Shown: positions 42,721 to 50,225 of the stretch, piece by piece
Layout of the letters: each line of letters begins with the position of its first letter
How positions within the stretch are numbered: the first letter of the stretch is position 1
Assembly (NCBI RefSeq): GCF_015594625.1
Contig: NZ_JADNRQ010000017.1
Coordinates: 1-64,000, forward strand
DNA from: Desulfallas sp. Bu1-1
GTDB taxonomy: Bacteria; Bacillota; Desulfotomaculia; Desulfotomaculales; Desulfallaceae
Reading direction: 5' to 3'
Length of the DNA stretch: 64,000 nucleotides
Notes under the pieces: generated by a model
Told to the model about the DNA's origin: nothing
Database searches by the model: none
Seen by the model: only the letters and a program-made list of their open reading frames with translations
Translations under genes and position numbers: made by a program

Positions 42721-43042
42721 TATTTTATGTAATAATTACCATTATTTGACATTACCGTATTCCTCCCATTTGGTAATCATAACTTATGTGCTCTCAAGAA
42801 ACTTCCGTTATTTACTTACCTTTGTAAATTCCCTGCCCAGGTTGTCTGTTCGCCCCTTCCAATTGCTAACGAGGCGCATTCTCACCGTTTTTTCTCACGT
42901 TCTTGTTTGCTTATTTTTTTCTCTCTGTTTTCTCCATGAACATAACGCTTTAACGGTTGAACGCTTTACCTGCCGGGCAGTCTTGCGTTTCCGGCCATGC
43001 TCAATACGATCTTATACTTTAGCTAATTAAAAACTTTATTGT

Positions 43043-43122
43043 GCCAAAGGCAAACCATCCGAAAGGGTGGGGCGCAAAGCCATGGGTCTGTAGCCCTTTG
43101 GGGTATGACTGCCAGGCTGCCG
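43043..43122 (+). promoter_or_regulatory. c-di-GMP-I riboswitch (GEMM), operon 1
   Basis: The consensus is followed closely: AAAGGCAAACC, P2 hairpin CCATCC-GAAA-GGGTGG with the GNRA tetraloop, then GGCGCAAAGCC, ATGGGTCTGTAGCC and finally GCCAGGCTGCCG. The G before CAAACC, which pairs with one guanine of the ligand in known structures, is kept, favouring c-di-GMP over cGAMP. A terminator follows at 43158, so the switch probably acts on transcription of the HD-GYP/kinase/STAS/PP2C/FapA operon. Confidence 0.92.
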
Positions 43123-43157
43123 CGATAGAGGTTTATTATTGTTCTAATATCTATTGT

Positions 43158-43185
43158 GGCAGCTGGTGGGCTGCCGTTTTTTCTT
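43158..43185 (+). terminator. Riboswitch-linked terminator, operon 1
   Basis: GGCAGC pairs with GCTGCC around TGGTGG, followed by GTTTTTTCTT. Its location 35 bases after the aptamer and 65 before the first gene is typical of the expression platform. Confidence 0.85.
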
Positions 43186-43249
43186 ATCAGCGTATCCACC
43201 CGCTAATACTCGAGTATGATGAAAAAAAGTCGAAAAGGGGGCGGTACCT

Positions 43250-43987
43250 TTGGATACAACGGGGGTAGAGGAACTCTTAATGTCAATGAAAAAGTCCTGG
43301 CCGGGATTATTTCTTCACAGTGCCAATGTTGCGAATCTCTCCTTGAGAATATGCAATTTTCTCGGTCTAGACGAACTGGATCGGGAAACCATGATAGCCG
43401 GGGCGCTCCTCCACGATGTGGGAAAGATGTTTGTTAAACGCGAAATTATCGATAAGCCGGGACCCCTTACAAAGGGGGAATGGACTGAATTAAAGGAACA
43501 CCCCTCGCGGGGTGCCTCCTTAATAGAAGAAATGGGAGCTGACACGCCCTTGGTGGAAATGGTCCGCTATCATCACGAAAGGTGGGATGGAAAGGGATAT
43601 GAGGGGCTGAGGGGAGAACGGATACCTTTATACGCCCGAATCATTGTACTGGCCGATTCCCTGGATGCCATGACATCCTTAAGGCCTTACCGTGCGCCTT
43701 TAAAGGTGCACGAGGCAATTAAAGAAGTTCACCGGTGTGCCGGTTCTCAGTTTGATCCGAAGTTGGTAACGGCCCTGGCGGCGGATCCCTTTTGGCGAAG
43801 TGATACTTATCAAAACCCCGCCAGGCTGGAAAGGCAACTGGACAAGGAAAAGCAATGGCTTGTTCAATTGGCGGATTCATATGCCACTTTATCTCACCCG
43901 CTGGTATATGCCCAAAGCCAATGGCTGGACCGTTTATTGACAATATTCTGGCAATTGAAAGGATGTGCAAAAGGGGCTCGCAGGTAG
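43250..43987 (+). CDS. HD-GYP-type phosphohydrolase domain protein
   Basis: The 245-residue soluble protein is an HD-GYP-like domain: first His in HSANVANLSLRIC, the HD pair in ALLHDVGK (His55, Asp56), KPGPLTKGEWTELKEHP, the second metal site HHERWDGKGYEGL and IPLYARIIVLADSLDAM. All metal ligands are present, but the GYP motif reads GYE. HD-GYP proteins hydrolyse c-di-GMP or related nucleotides; relatives lacking GYP can be mere sensors. Start TTG with AGGGGGCGG upstream. First gene of the riboswitch-controlled operon, so feedback on c-di-GMP is plausible. Confidence 0.85.
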   Translation: MDTTGVEELLMSMKKSWPGLFLHSANVANLSLRICNFLGLDELDRETMIAGALLHDVGKMFVKREIIDKPGPLTKGEWTELKEHPSRGASLIEEMGADTPLVEMVRYHHERWDGKGYEGLRGERIPLYARIIVLADSLDAMTSLRPYRAPLKVHEAIKEVHRCAGSQFDPKLVTALAADPFWRSDTYQNPARLERQLDKEKQWLVQLADSYATLSHPLVYAQSQWLDRLLTIFWQLKGCAKGARR

Positions 43988-44002
43988 AAGGGTGGTGAAA
44001 AA

Positions 44003-45259
44003 ATGCGAATGTGTCTTGAGTGTGCGGAGAAAAATCCAGACCGTCTTTGTGTGGAATGCAAGTATTTTATTCAGCCTGGCCCCCTTCGCCGGGTGCTTTC
44101 GCCACCAGTCCAGGTATTATTGGAAGGGGAACGCCGGAACCAATATCCGGCCTACATTCTAGCGCTGAATACCAGGGAATTTGGATTAAAAACGGAAGCT
44201 CCGGTTCCCGGGCAGTACGTAATGAGGTTACAGGAAAGCTTGTGGGTCGAGGTTGCCGGAGTACCGTTCAAGGGGAAAAATGATGTTCACGTTTTTGATA
44301 TCTTGTGTGTACACAGGGGACAGGAGACTGCCAGGCGGCTAAGCACCGAGGAATATCAGTTGCTCGCCGGAAATACCGGCGAACTGGTGGTGGAGATTTC
44401 TCGACATTTGCCGGAACATCTTCAAAACCTGGTCAGGGAGAAACTGCTGGCCGAAGTGGAGAAATCCGAACTAATCAACGCTCTCCGGGTGGGAAAAGTG
44501 ATGAAATATGAAGGGGGGCGCTTCCGCCACCTTTCGGGCCAGGCCGACCTGGACCTGCCCATGGAAGAAGCGGAAAAGCTGATGCGCCAGGTTGTCAACC
44601 AGGTCGAACACCGGCGCGAGGTGATCGTTAGCGCTGACGGGCAAAAGGTGTTTGATCTTCACGGCGTGCCGTTCGACCACAGGAACGGTGGACTGCTGGC
44701 CTTTGACATCACCGAGGTGATTGAGAAGGAGAGAAGGATGCACCGGCAGGAAATGCAGGCTTACCGGGAGGCCATAGCGGCGGTAACGGGGGGCCGGTTA
44801 TACCTGGTGAATGGTGAAGAGATGGAAAAGGTGGTCTCAGAAGGGACAGAACTGGCCAAGGGTGAGGTCGGGCAGACCCGTGACATTCCGGAAGCCCGCC
44901 GGGCAATGCGAGAAGCTTTACCTGTTCTCGACGGTCGCAGGCGGCACGCGATTACCTTGTGCTTGACAGAGGCGCTGACCAACGCTCTTAAACATGCGGG
45001 GGGCGGTTGCTGGCAAGCCAGGCAGTCAGGGGATACAGTCAGGATTATTGTGCAGGACCGGGGTCCGGGAATCAAAAACAGCGAATTGGCCCGGGCAACG
45101 CTGATGCAACATTATTCAACCAAGAATTCCTTGGGGTGTGGATTTACCCTGATGCTCTACTATGCGGATTACCTCTACCTTAATACTGGACCGTCAGGTA
45201 CCGTCCTGGCCCTGGACTTTGGCGTCGTGCCTGCAGATAGGTTAAAACAAGACCAGTGA
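44003..45259 (+). CDS. SpoIIAB/RsbW-like serine kinase with N-terminal zinc ribbon
   Basis: The 418-residue protein begins with a CxxC-CxxC zinc-ribbon motif (CLECAEKNPDRLCVEC), has a middle region of helices and a PAS-like segment (KVMKYEGGRFRHLSG; VIVSADGQKVFDLHG), a conserved VTGGRLYLVNGEEMEKV element and a C-terminal GHKL ATPase domain: CLTEALTNALKHA (N box), DRGPGI, and STKNSLGCGFTLM. This ATPase type phosphorylates STAS antagonists on Ser and sequesters sigma factors. Its C-terminal 270 residues are co-linear with the second half of the operon-2 fusion protein. AGAAGGGTGG precedes the ATG. Confidence 0.85.
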   Translation: MRMCLECAEKNPDRLCVECKYFIQPGPLRRVLSPPVQVLLEGERRNQYPAYILALNTREFGLKTEAPVPGQYVMRLQESLWVEVAGVPFKGKNDVHVFDILCVHRGQETARRLSTEEYQLLAGNTGELVVEISRHLPEHLQNLVREKLLAEVEKSELINALRVGKVMKYEGGRFRHLSGQADLDLPMEEAEKLMRQVVNQVEHRREVIVSADGQKVFDLHGVPFDHRNGGLLAFDITEVIEKERRMHRQEMQAYREAIAAVTGGRLYLVNGEEMEKVVSEGTELAKGEVGQTRDIPEARRAMREALPVLDGRRRHAITLCLTEALTNALKHAGGGCWQARQSGDTVRIIVQDRGPGIKNSELARATLMQHYSTKNSLGCGFTLMLYYADYLYLNTGPSGTVLALDFGVVPADRLKQDQ

Positions 45260-45268
45260 AGGAAGGTG

Positions 45269-45595
45269 ATGTTATTGCTGAAAGTGGGTGTTTACGTTGC
45301 CCGGGGAGTGTGCCGGGTAGTGCTGAACGGTGAATTGGACATGGAAACGGTAGCGCAACTGCAAGAGGTTGTTGGGAAAGTGGGGGAATGCACGCTGGAA
45401 GTTGACCTGTCGGGCGTTACTTTCGTTGATTCGACCGGGTTAAAATGTCTGCTGGATATACAAGATTATTGGCGGCAAAAAGGGGGCCAGATGCTGATTT
45501 TGAAGTCGCAACCCGATGTGGCGGAGGTTATGCAGTTAGTAGGGCTGGATAGGCTCCTAACTCAAAACAGCGCTCCGGCTGAAGAGGAGAGGTAG
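45269..45595 (+). CDS. STAS anti-anti-sigma-type antagonist (1)
   Basis: The 108-residue STAS domain has the strands and the phosphorylation motif VTFVDSTGLKCLLDI near residue 52, as in SpoIIAA/RsbV. In those systems a GHKL kinase phosphorylates the motif Ser and a PP2C phosphatase removes the phosphate. The gene lies directly between such a kinase and such a phosphatase. ATG 45269 follows AAGGAAGGTG; a TTG at 45275 is also possible. Confidence 0.88.
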   Translation: MLLLKVGVYVARGVCRVVLNGELDMETVAQLQEVVGKVGECTLEVDLSGVTFVDSTGLKCLLDIQDYWRQKGGQMLILKSQPDVAEVMQLVGLDRLLTQNSAPAEEER

Positions 45596-45602
45596 GAGAA
45601 GA

Positions 45603-46328
45603 ATGATAGAAGTAATCAAAGAAAACAGGAGCAAATTAGCGGTTCACGGGTTGGAATGCAGTGGATACAGTCTGCCTGCCGGGCAGGTAGGGGGCGATTT
45701 TTTTGAATTTATTTCTATAAACGATAGAATCGTATATACCGCTATCGGAGATGTGATGGGTAAAGGATTCCAGGCGGCATGTTTGATGGAAAAAATTCGC
45801 AAATTGCTCCGGGATTGTATTAATGTAAATCCCCATCCCTTGGAGGTGGTACGCCGGTTAAATAAGCTGGGAGGACATGAGTTGCGGAAATTCCGCTCAT
45901 TTACCACGCTTTGCCTGTTGTGTTTCGACGTGGTAGCCAGGCGCCTCACCTGTGTCAATGCCGGGCATCACCCGCCCCTCCTGCTATCCGGCGGACGGAT
46001 CAAGGTGGCGGAGTGCAGGGGAATTGCCTTGGGCCTGTTGGAAGATTATCTCGGGTCAGGGATGGACGAATATTTTTTAGCCGCCGGGGATGTGGTAGTG
46101 CTATACACTGATGGAGTTGTGGAAGCCTGTGGGCCCGATGAGCAAAGATACGGACAGGAGCGATTAAAAGAGGTGGTTTGCCTTAACCATGGTTTTGATG
46201 CAGAACGGATTAGAACCAATATCCTGGCTGATCTTGATAAGTTTACCAAAGGTATTCCTCAAAGGGATGACATTACACTGGTTGTTATGAAATTAACGGA
46301 AAAGGCAGGTGACAGGGGTGGAGATTAA
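45603..46328 (+). CDS. PP2C-type (SpoIIE/RsbU-like) serine phosphatase
   Basis: The 241-residue protein is a bare SpoIIE-type phosphatase domain with all metal motifs: GGDFFEF near 30, GDVMGKGFQA near 50, NAGHHPPLLL near 120, LYTDGVVEACG near 162 and PQRDDITLVVM near 220. It should dephosphorylate a STAS protein and so release it to bind the kinase. AGGAGAAG precedes the ATG. No sensor domain is present; input must come through the protein partners. Part of the c-di-GMP riboswitch operon 1. Confidence 0.92.
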   Translation: MIEVIKENRSKLAVHGLECSGYSLPAGQVGGDFFEFISINDRIVYTAIGDVMGKGFQAACLMEKIRKLLRDCINVNPHPLEVVRRLNKLGGHELRKFRSFTTLCLLCFDVVARRLTCVNAGHHPPLLLSGGRIKVAECRGIALGLLEDYLGSGMDEYFLAAGDVVVLYTDGVVEACGPDEQRYGQERLKEVVCLNHGFDAERIRTNILADLDKFTKGIPQRDDITLVVMKLTEKAGDRGGD

Positions 46329-46629
46329 TATCCGTCAAAAGAAAGGAATGGTAAGCCTGATGGTGAAAGGTGAACTGGATTTCAGCAACGTGGACCAATT
46401 GCAGCAAGAAATTCAACGGCGGTCCGAGGAAGTGGTGGAGGTAGATCTCCGGGGACTTCAATTCATCGACTCTTCCGGGGCGGGAATGCTCCTAAGCCAG
46501 GCCAGGCTCCTTTACAAGCAGGGCCGTACCCTGAGAATTGTTAACATTCCCGGTTTGATTCGAGAAGACCTGGAAGTGATAGGGTTTTTCAGGGTACTTG
46601 AAGTTCTTGGGATAAACCCCGGTGCTTAG
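46318..46629 (+). CDS. STAS anti-anti-sigma-type antagonist (2)
   Basis: The 103-residue STAS domain (VKGELDFSNVDQLQQEIQRR; GLQFIDSSGAGMLL) keeps the phosphorylatable DSSG motif near residue 57. It overlaps the phosphatase gene by 11 bases. Start GTG 46318 has AGGTG six bases upstream; an earlier GTG at 46309 lies in that site. Two STAS proteins in one operon suggest two partners, for example one bound by the kinase and one by another effector. Confidence 0.88.
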   Translation: MEINIRQKKGMVSLMVKGELDFSNVDQLQQEIQRRSEEVVEVDLRGLQFIDSSGAGMLLSQARLLYKQGRTLRIVNIPGLIREDLEVIGFFRVLEVLGINPGA

Positions 46630-46642
46630 GAGTGAGTTTAGA

Positions 46643-48487
46643 GTGGAAAAGAAGATTAACCGGGAATTCCTAACCGTAACGGCGGGTGAAGCAAACAATA
46701 TATGTCCGGACAGGGAAGCAGACAGCCCATGTGCTTTTGTGGAACAGGGGCGCCTTGTTGTCCGGCACCGGCCGGAAGGACCTTACCCGGTGGTGATACC
46801 TTGTCCGGGGGTAAGACTGATTGTGAACGGCCGGGAGCTCACTCAACCCACTCCCGTATTTATGCAAGATACGGTGCTACTGGAGGTGGTGAATGAACGA
46901 AGGGAAGGGGAATGGTCTGTAACCATTTCTTCTGATGGTCTACAGGCAATATTGCGGATTAGCCCTACGGTGATAATTCACCGGGAGCTGGCTGATCACC
47001 CGGCTTCTAGAAAACTACAACTGGCGGTAGTGGAGCGGGAAGAACGTCTTCCACCCCTTACATGGGACGAACTATTGCAGGAGTTATCCCGGCTGGGGAT
47101 TAACTATGGTGTAGACTGGAAAGCATGCTCTCGCGGTGTTACAACCTGCGCTGAAGAGGAGGTGGTTATTGCTCAAGGTATTCCCCCCGAACCTGGAAAA
47201 GACGCCAGGGTAGAAGTGCTTTTTTCTTCCAATTCCAAGGTGCCGGTGCTGGCGGGGGAAGACGAAGCGGTGGATTTCCGGGAGCGCTATGTTTTTACTT
47301 CGGTGGAGGCGGGAGACATCCTGGCTGTCAAACACCCGCCTGAGCCGTGTCGTCCCGGTACCAGCGTCAAGGGTGAGGTAATTGTGCCGCCGCCGCCCCG
47401 TGACTTCAACCTTTTGGCAGGTGAAGGAGCGGTGCTGACCGGCGACGGTAAACAAGTTGTAGCGGCCCGGGCCGGGCGTCCCGTGGTTTCCCGCCAGCGC
47501 AATTTGGTGAAGGTAAGTGTGTTACCTGAACTTGTGCATAATGGTGATGTTAACCTGGCATCCGGTAATATTGTCTTTAACGGTGACATTCAAATTACCG
47601 GTAATGTGGAAGAAGGGATGAAGGTAGATGCGGGCGGAAATGTAAATGTGGCGGGGCTGGTCTCTGAGGCGAGGGTTCAGGCCGCAGGTTCTATCCTGAT
47701 TAAGGGTAATATTATTTCATCAGTAGTAGTCGCGGGAGGAACTGCTGCCTTTCTACAAAGTATTTTACCGGAGATTCATGCTCTGGCAAACGGCTTGCAA
47801 GAGATGGTCATGGCAATCCGGCAGCTGCTGGGTCACCCTGCGTTCAAGCAGGGTGATCTTAAACGCGGTATCGGTCCACTGGTAAAGCTGCTGTTGGAGG
47901 GGAAATTTCGACATCTTCCTGCTGTTGCAAAAGCCTTTAAGGATCAACTTAAAATTATGCCCACGGAATTGGCCGGTGATAGCCTGGGTGATTTTATTCG
48001 GGTAGTAGAACGGGTAGTGGTTCATACCCCTTTGGCCGTACGTGACCTTACGGAGATAGAAACACTGGCCAAACGGGCCGCGGAATGGAAACAGACCTTT
48101 ACATATCTGCCATCTTCAGAAAGTGACGTAGTGGCGTCAAGCATTCTCAATTCTACTATTATAGCTACCGGCGGTGTTCGGGTGGTGGGCAGTGGTTGTT
48201 ACAATTCACGAATCCAGGCAGGTAAGGAGGTGACCATATCCGGTGTATTTCGCGGGGGTGAGGTCCAGGCCGGTGGAGATGTGCATCTGGGGGAAGTAGG
48301 CTCCAAAGTTGGGACACCCACCAGGGTGGTGGCCGGCCCGGCAGCCGTGGTTACCGTGAAACATGCCTTTGAAAATGTTGCTATAGTGGTAGGTGGTCGA
48401 AGTTATCGTTTTGACAGAGAGGAAAAAGGCATCCGCCTCTGGTTGGATAAAGAAGGAAACATCAGGGCCAAAGGAATTCTGGCTTGA
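46643..48487 (+). CDS. FapA family protein (DUF342)
   Basis: The 614-residue product has an N-terminal DUF342 signature (AEEEVVIAQGIPPEPGKDARVE; KHPPEPCRPGTSVKGEV near 230) and a central/C-terminal beta-helix-like part with repeated G-x-V motifs (GNIVFNGDIQITGNVEEGMK; AGGNVNVAGLVSEARVQAAG; GKEVTISGVFRGGEVQAGGD), interrupted by a coiled-coil insert around 395-480. FapA family members have been linked with flagella and surface assembly but remain poorly understood. Start GTG 46643 has AGGAG upstream. It closes operon 1. The last 170 bases are duplicated at 60416-60612. Confidence 0.88.
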   Translation: MEKKINREFLTVTAGEANNICPDREADSPCAFVEQGRLVVRHRPEGPYPVVIPCPGVRLIVNGRELTQPTPVFMQDTVLLEVVNERREGEWSVTISSDGLQAILRISPTVIIHRELADHPASRKLQLAVVEREERLPPLTWDELLQELSRLGINYGVDWKACSRGVTTCAEEEVVIAQGIPPEPGKDARVEVLFSSNSKVPVLAGEDEAVDFRERYVFTSVEAGDILAVKHPPEPCRPGTSVKGEVIVPPPPRDFNLLAGEGAVLTGDGKQVVAARAGRPVVSRQRNLVKVSVLPELVHNGDVNLASGNIVFNGDIQITGNVEEGMKVDAGGNVNVAGLVSEARVQAAGSILIKGNIISSVVVAGGTAAFLQSILPEIHALANGLQEMVMAIRQLLGHPAFKQGDLKRGIGPLVKLLLEGKFRHLPAVAKAFKDQLKIMPTELAGDSLGDFIRVVERVVVHTPLAVRDLTEIETLAKRAAEWKQTFTYLPSSESDVVASSILNSTIIATGGVRVVGSGCYNSRIQAGKEVTISGVFRGGEVQAGGDVHLGEVGSKVGTPTRVVAGPAAVVTVKHAFENVAIVVGGRSYRFDREEKGIRLWLDKEGNIRAKGILA

Positions 48488-48550
48488 GAAATATTACTAG
48501 TCTATCTATCACAACCAAGTGTTAGAGGTTAAGAACCAAATGTGAACCAA

Positions 48551-48706
48551 ATGTCTGTTCGCAAGAGTTATTCACCGGACCTTAAAACGAAAATTGTCCT
48601 GGAAATTCTCCGCGAAGAGAAAACTCTCGCCCAACTGTCTAGCGAGTATGGGGTCCCTTACGCCCTAAAGAACCCCCTCAGGCTAGAGCTATTGAAATCT
48701 TTTTAG
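48551..48706 (+). pseudogene. IS3-type transposase OrfA fragment
   Basis: MSVRKSYSPDLKTKIVLEIL followed by EEKTLAQLSSEYGV is the N-terminal helix-turn-helix of IS3-family OrfA. The frame ends after 51 codons with unrelated residues. No OrfB or inverted repeats are visible. Directly upstream is a tandem GAACCAAATGT pair. The remaining 48707-48860 stretch has nothing recognisable. Confidence 0.7.
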
Positions 48707-48864
48707 ACAAACTTATTTCTTTTCAAAATCCATAGCTTTTTCGATAGATGGAACCGGAATGTAAAGGAAAAATAATCGAAAATTGCCTGTTCAAGAAGGA
48801 ATTAAACAAACACAGTTGAATTGTTGAATTAAAGATTAAACTTAGGATTAAGTTGACAATTAAT

Positions 48865-48943
48865 TTTGGCAAACCCGCCGAAAGACGGGGGCGCAAAGCC
48901 ATGGGTCTGTAGCCGATAAGGCCATGATCGCCAGGTTGCCGGT
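48865..48943 (+). promoter_or_regulatory. c-di-GMP-I riboswitch (GEMM), operon 2
   Basis: TTGGCAAACC, P2 hairpin CCCGCC-GAAA-GACGGG, GGCGCAAAGCC, ATGGGTCTGTAGCCG and ATCGCCAGGTTGCCGG reproduce the aptamer. It differs from the first copy mainly in stem sequences, so compensatory change supports the fold. A short CGGT/ACCG hairpin with TTTTT (48940-48956) and a longer GC hairpin AGCCCCGG/CCGGGGCT (48961-48981) follow; which serves as expression platform is unclear. Confidence 0.9.
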
Positions 48944-48960
48944 GTTAACCGTTTTTAAGA

Positions 48961-48981
48961 AGCCCCGGTCAACCCGGGGCT
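48961..48981 (+). terminator. GC-rich hairpin after the second riboswitch
   Basis: AGCCCCGG pairs with CCGGGGCT around a five-base loop. It is followed by AATAGTTTAATC instead of a U tract, so it is a weak terminator candidate or a structural part of the leader. Confidence 0.45.
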
Positions 48982-49020
48982 AATAGTTTAATCACGGGGT
49001 GAAGAAGGGCGCATATAGCA

Positions 49021-49380
49021 ATGAAGCAATTTACAAACGGTCCAGAGGTGTTCAGCGTGTTGTCTTTATCCGTTAGTTTAGAAGATCAAGCCACCGTCTT
49101 GAGGGTAGCCGGGGAACTTGACTTCTCCACCGTATCTGAATTCGAAGCTTTTTACGAAAAACATAAACCTGTTAACGGGCCGGTTGTTTTCGACCTGGCT
49201 GGTTTGGAATTCGTGGATTCTACTGGTGTGGGAAGTCTCCTGGCTATCTGGAGGGACCTGAGCCAGAACCAACAGCCGTTTTCCGTCTGCAACCTTAATG
49301 AGGACGTTTATGAAATATTGGATGTGATGGGTGTACCGGCCTTCTTGGGCGAGGAACACTTTAAACGCTCACCATTCTAG
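49021..49380 (+). CDS. STAS anti-anti-sigma-type antagonist (3)
   Basis: The 119-residue STAS protein (VAGELDFSTVSEFEAFYEKH; GLEFVDSTGVGSLLAIW) keeps the DSTG phosphorylation motif near residue 67. A 12-residue extension precedes the domain. GAAGG lies upstream of the ATG at a somewhat long distance. First gene after the second c-di-GMP riboswitch; partner of the kinase and phosphatase downstream by inference. Confidence 0.88.
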   Translation: MKQFTNGPEVFSVLSLSVSLEDQATVLRVAGELDFSTVSEFEAFYEKHKPVNGPVVFDLAGLEFVDSTGVGSLLAIWRDLSQNQQPFSVCNLNEDVYEILDVMGVPAFLGEEHFKRSPF

Positions 49381-49425
49381 ATCATCCCGGGCCGTACTGA
49401 CTACTGCAATTAAGGAGAGGACCCG

Positions 49426-49971
49426 ATGATTTACGAGTTTCTAATCCCGGTGATCACCATTGCCTTTCTTAAAAAAGGGTCACTGCGGCGCCTGTCGGAA
49501 ACCGAAATAAGGAAGCAGTGGATGATTATATCCGGGTTATTGCTGCAGTTGATAGTGATGTTTTTTTACCATCGCGTTTCGTTTATAAACCAGAGTTTCG
49601 CCTTTTGGGTAGTTGTTTCCTACTTAATGCTAATCTACGGTTGCTGGTGCAATCGCCACCTCCCGGGTATTAAACTGTTTATTCTCGGCACCTTACTCAA
49701 CTTCTTTGTGATAATCGCCAATGGCGGCAGGATGCCCGTATCCCTGGACGCGCTGGAGTGGGCGGGTTTATCCTCATACATACCTGTGCTAGTGGAAGGG
49801 GTGACAAAACACCAACCGCTGACGGAATCCACCCTTCTACCGTATTTAGCTGACGTCATTCCCTTGCGTCCTCCTTTTGTTTTCAGCAGCATGGTTGTAA
49901 GCCCCGGCGACATTGCGGTGACGCTGGGCGTCTCATGGTTTATTTACAAAGGAATGGTTAAAACAGTATAG
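49426..49971 (+). CDS. DUF5317 membrane protein
   Basis: The 181-residue protein has four or five hydrophobic segments and the family pattern HLPGIKLFILGTLLNFFVIIANGGRMPVS near residue 78, followed by PLRPPFVFSSMVVSPGDIAV. DUF5317 proteins are found in Firmicutes and have no known function. GGAGAGG precedes the ATG. Being inside a signalling operon with membrane-bound HD and phosphatase proteins, it may be a membrane partner, which is inference. Confidence 0.85.
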   Translation: MIYEFLIPVITIAFLKKGSLRRLSETEIRKQWMIISGLLLQLIVMFFYHRVSFINQSFAFWVVVSYLMLIYGCWCNRHLPGIKLFILGTLLNFFVIIANGGRMPVSLDALEWAGLSSYIPVLVEGVTKHQPLTESTLLPYLADVIPLRPPFVFSSMVVSPGDIAVTLGVSWFIYKGMVKTV

Positions 49972-50037
49972 CCATTGTGTTTCAAACTTTGGGGCGTAGA
50001 TCATTAGGGTGAAGCAATTCAGCCGGGGGGGGGTGAT

Positions 50038-50115
50038 ATGGTGAAGAAGGTCTTCTTCTGGCTGACCGTGGCTTCCATGGTACTGGCCGCCATTGCTAGA
50101 GCTCCATGGCGCTAA
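50038..50115 (+). CDS. Very small membrane peptide (25 aa)
   Basis: ATG 50038, with GGGGGGGTGAT upstream, opens a 25-codon frame: KKVFFWLTVASMVLAAIARA with one hydrophobic helix and a basic end. The placement in the operon between DUF5317 and the fusion kinase gene supports translation, but there is no family evidence. Confidence 0.4.
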   Translation: MVKKVFFWLTVASMVLAAIARAPWR

Positions 50116-50225
50116 AATAATCAGCCTTTAACGCAATTGTCTGGATGTCGAGGAACCAAGAAGTTGATCTACGCCCCATTTTTAAATGTACTGCTTTTAC
50201 GCTCCAATAGAAAGGAGGAACGGTC

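Noticed and set aside
42746-43030. 94-codon frame between the poly-G tract and the first riboswitch
   Set aside because: Low-complexity Leu/Arg/Phe-rich translation with no family match and no good start; looks like chance.
43250-43987. Calling the first HD protein a proven c-di-GMP phosphodiesterase
   Set aside because: Metal ligands are present but the GYP motif reads GYE, so activity cannot be assumed.
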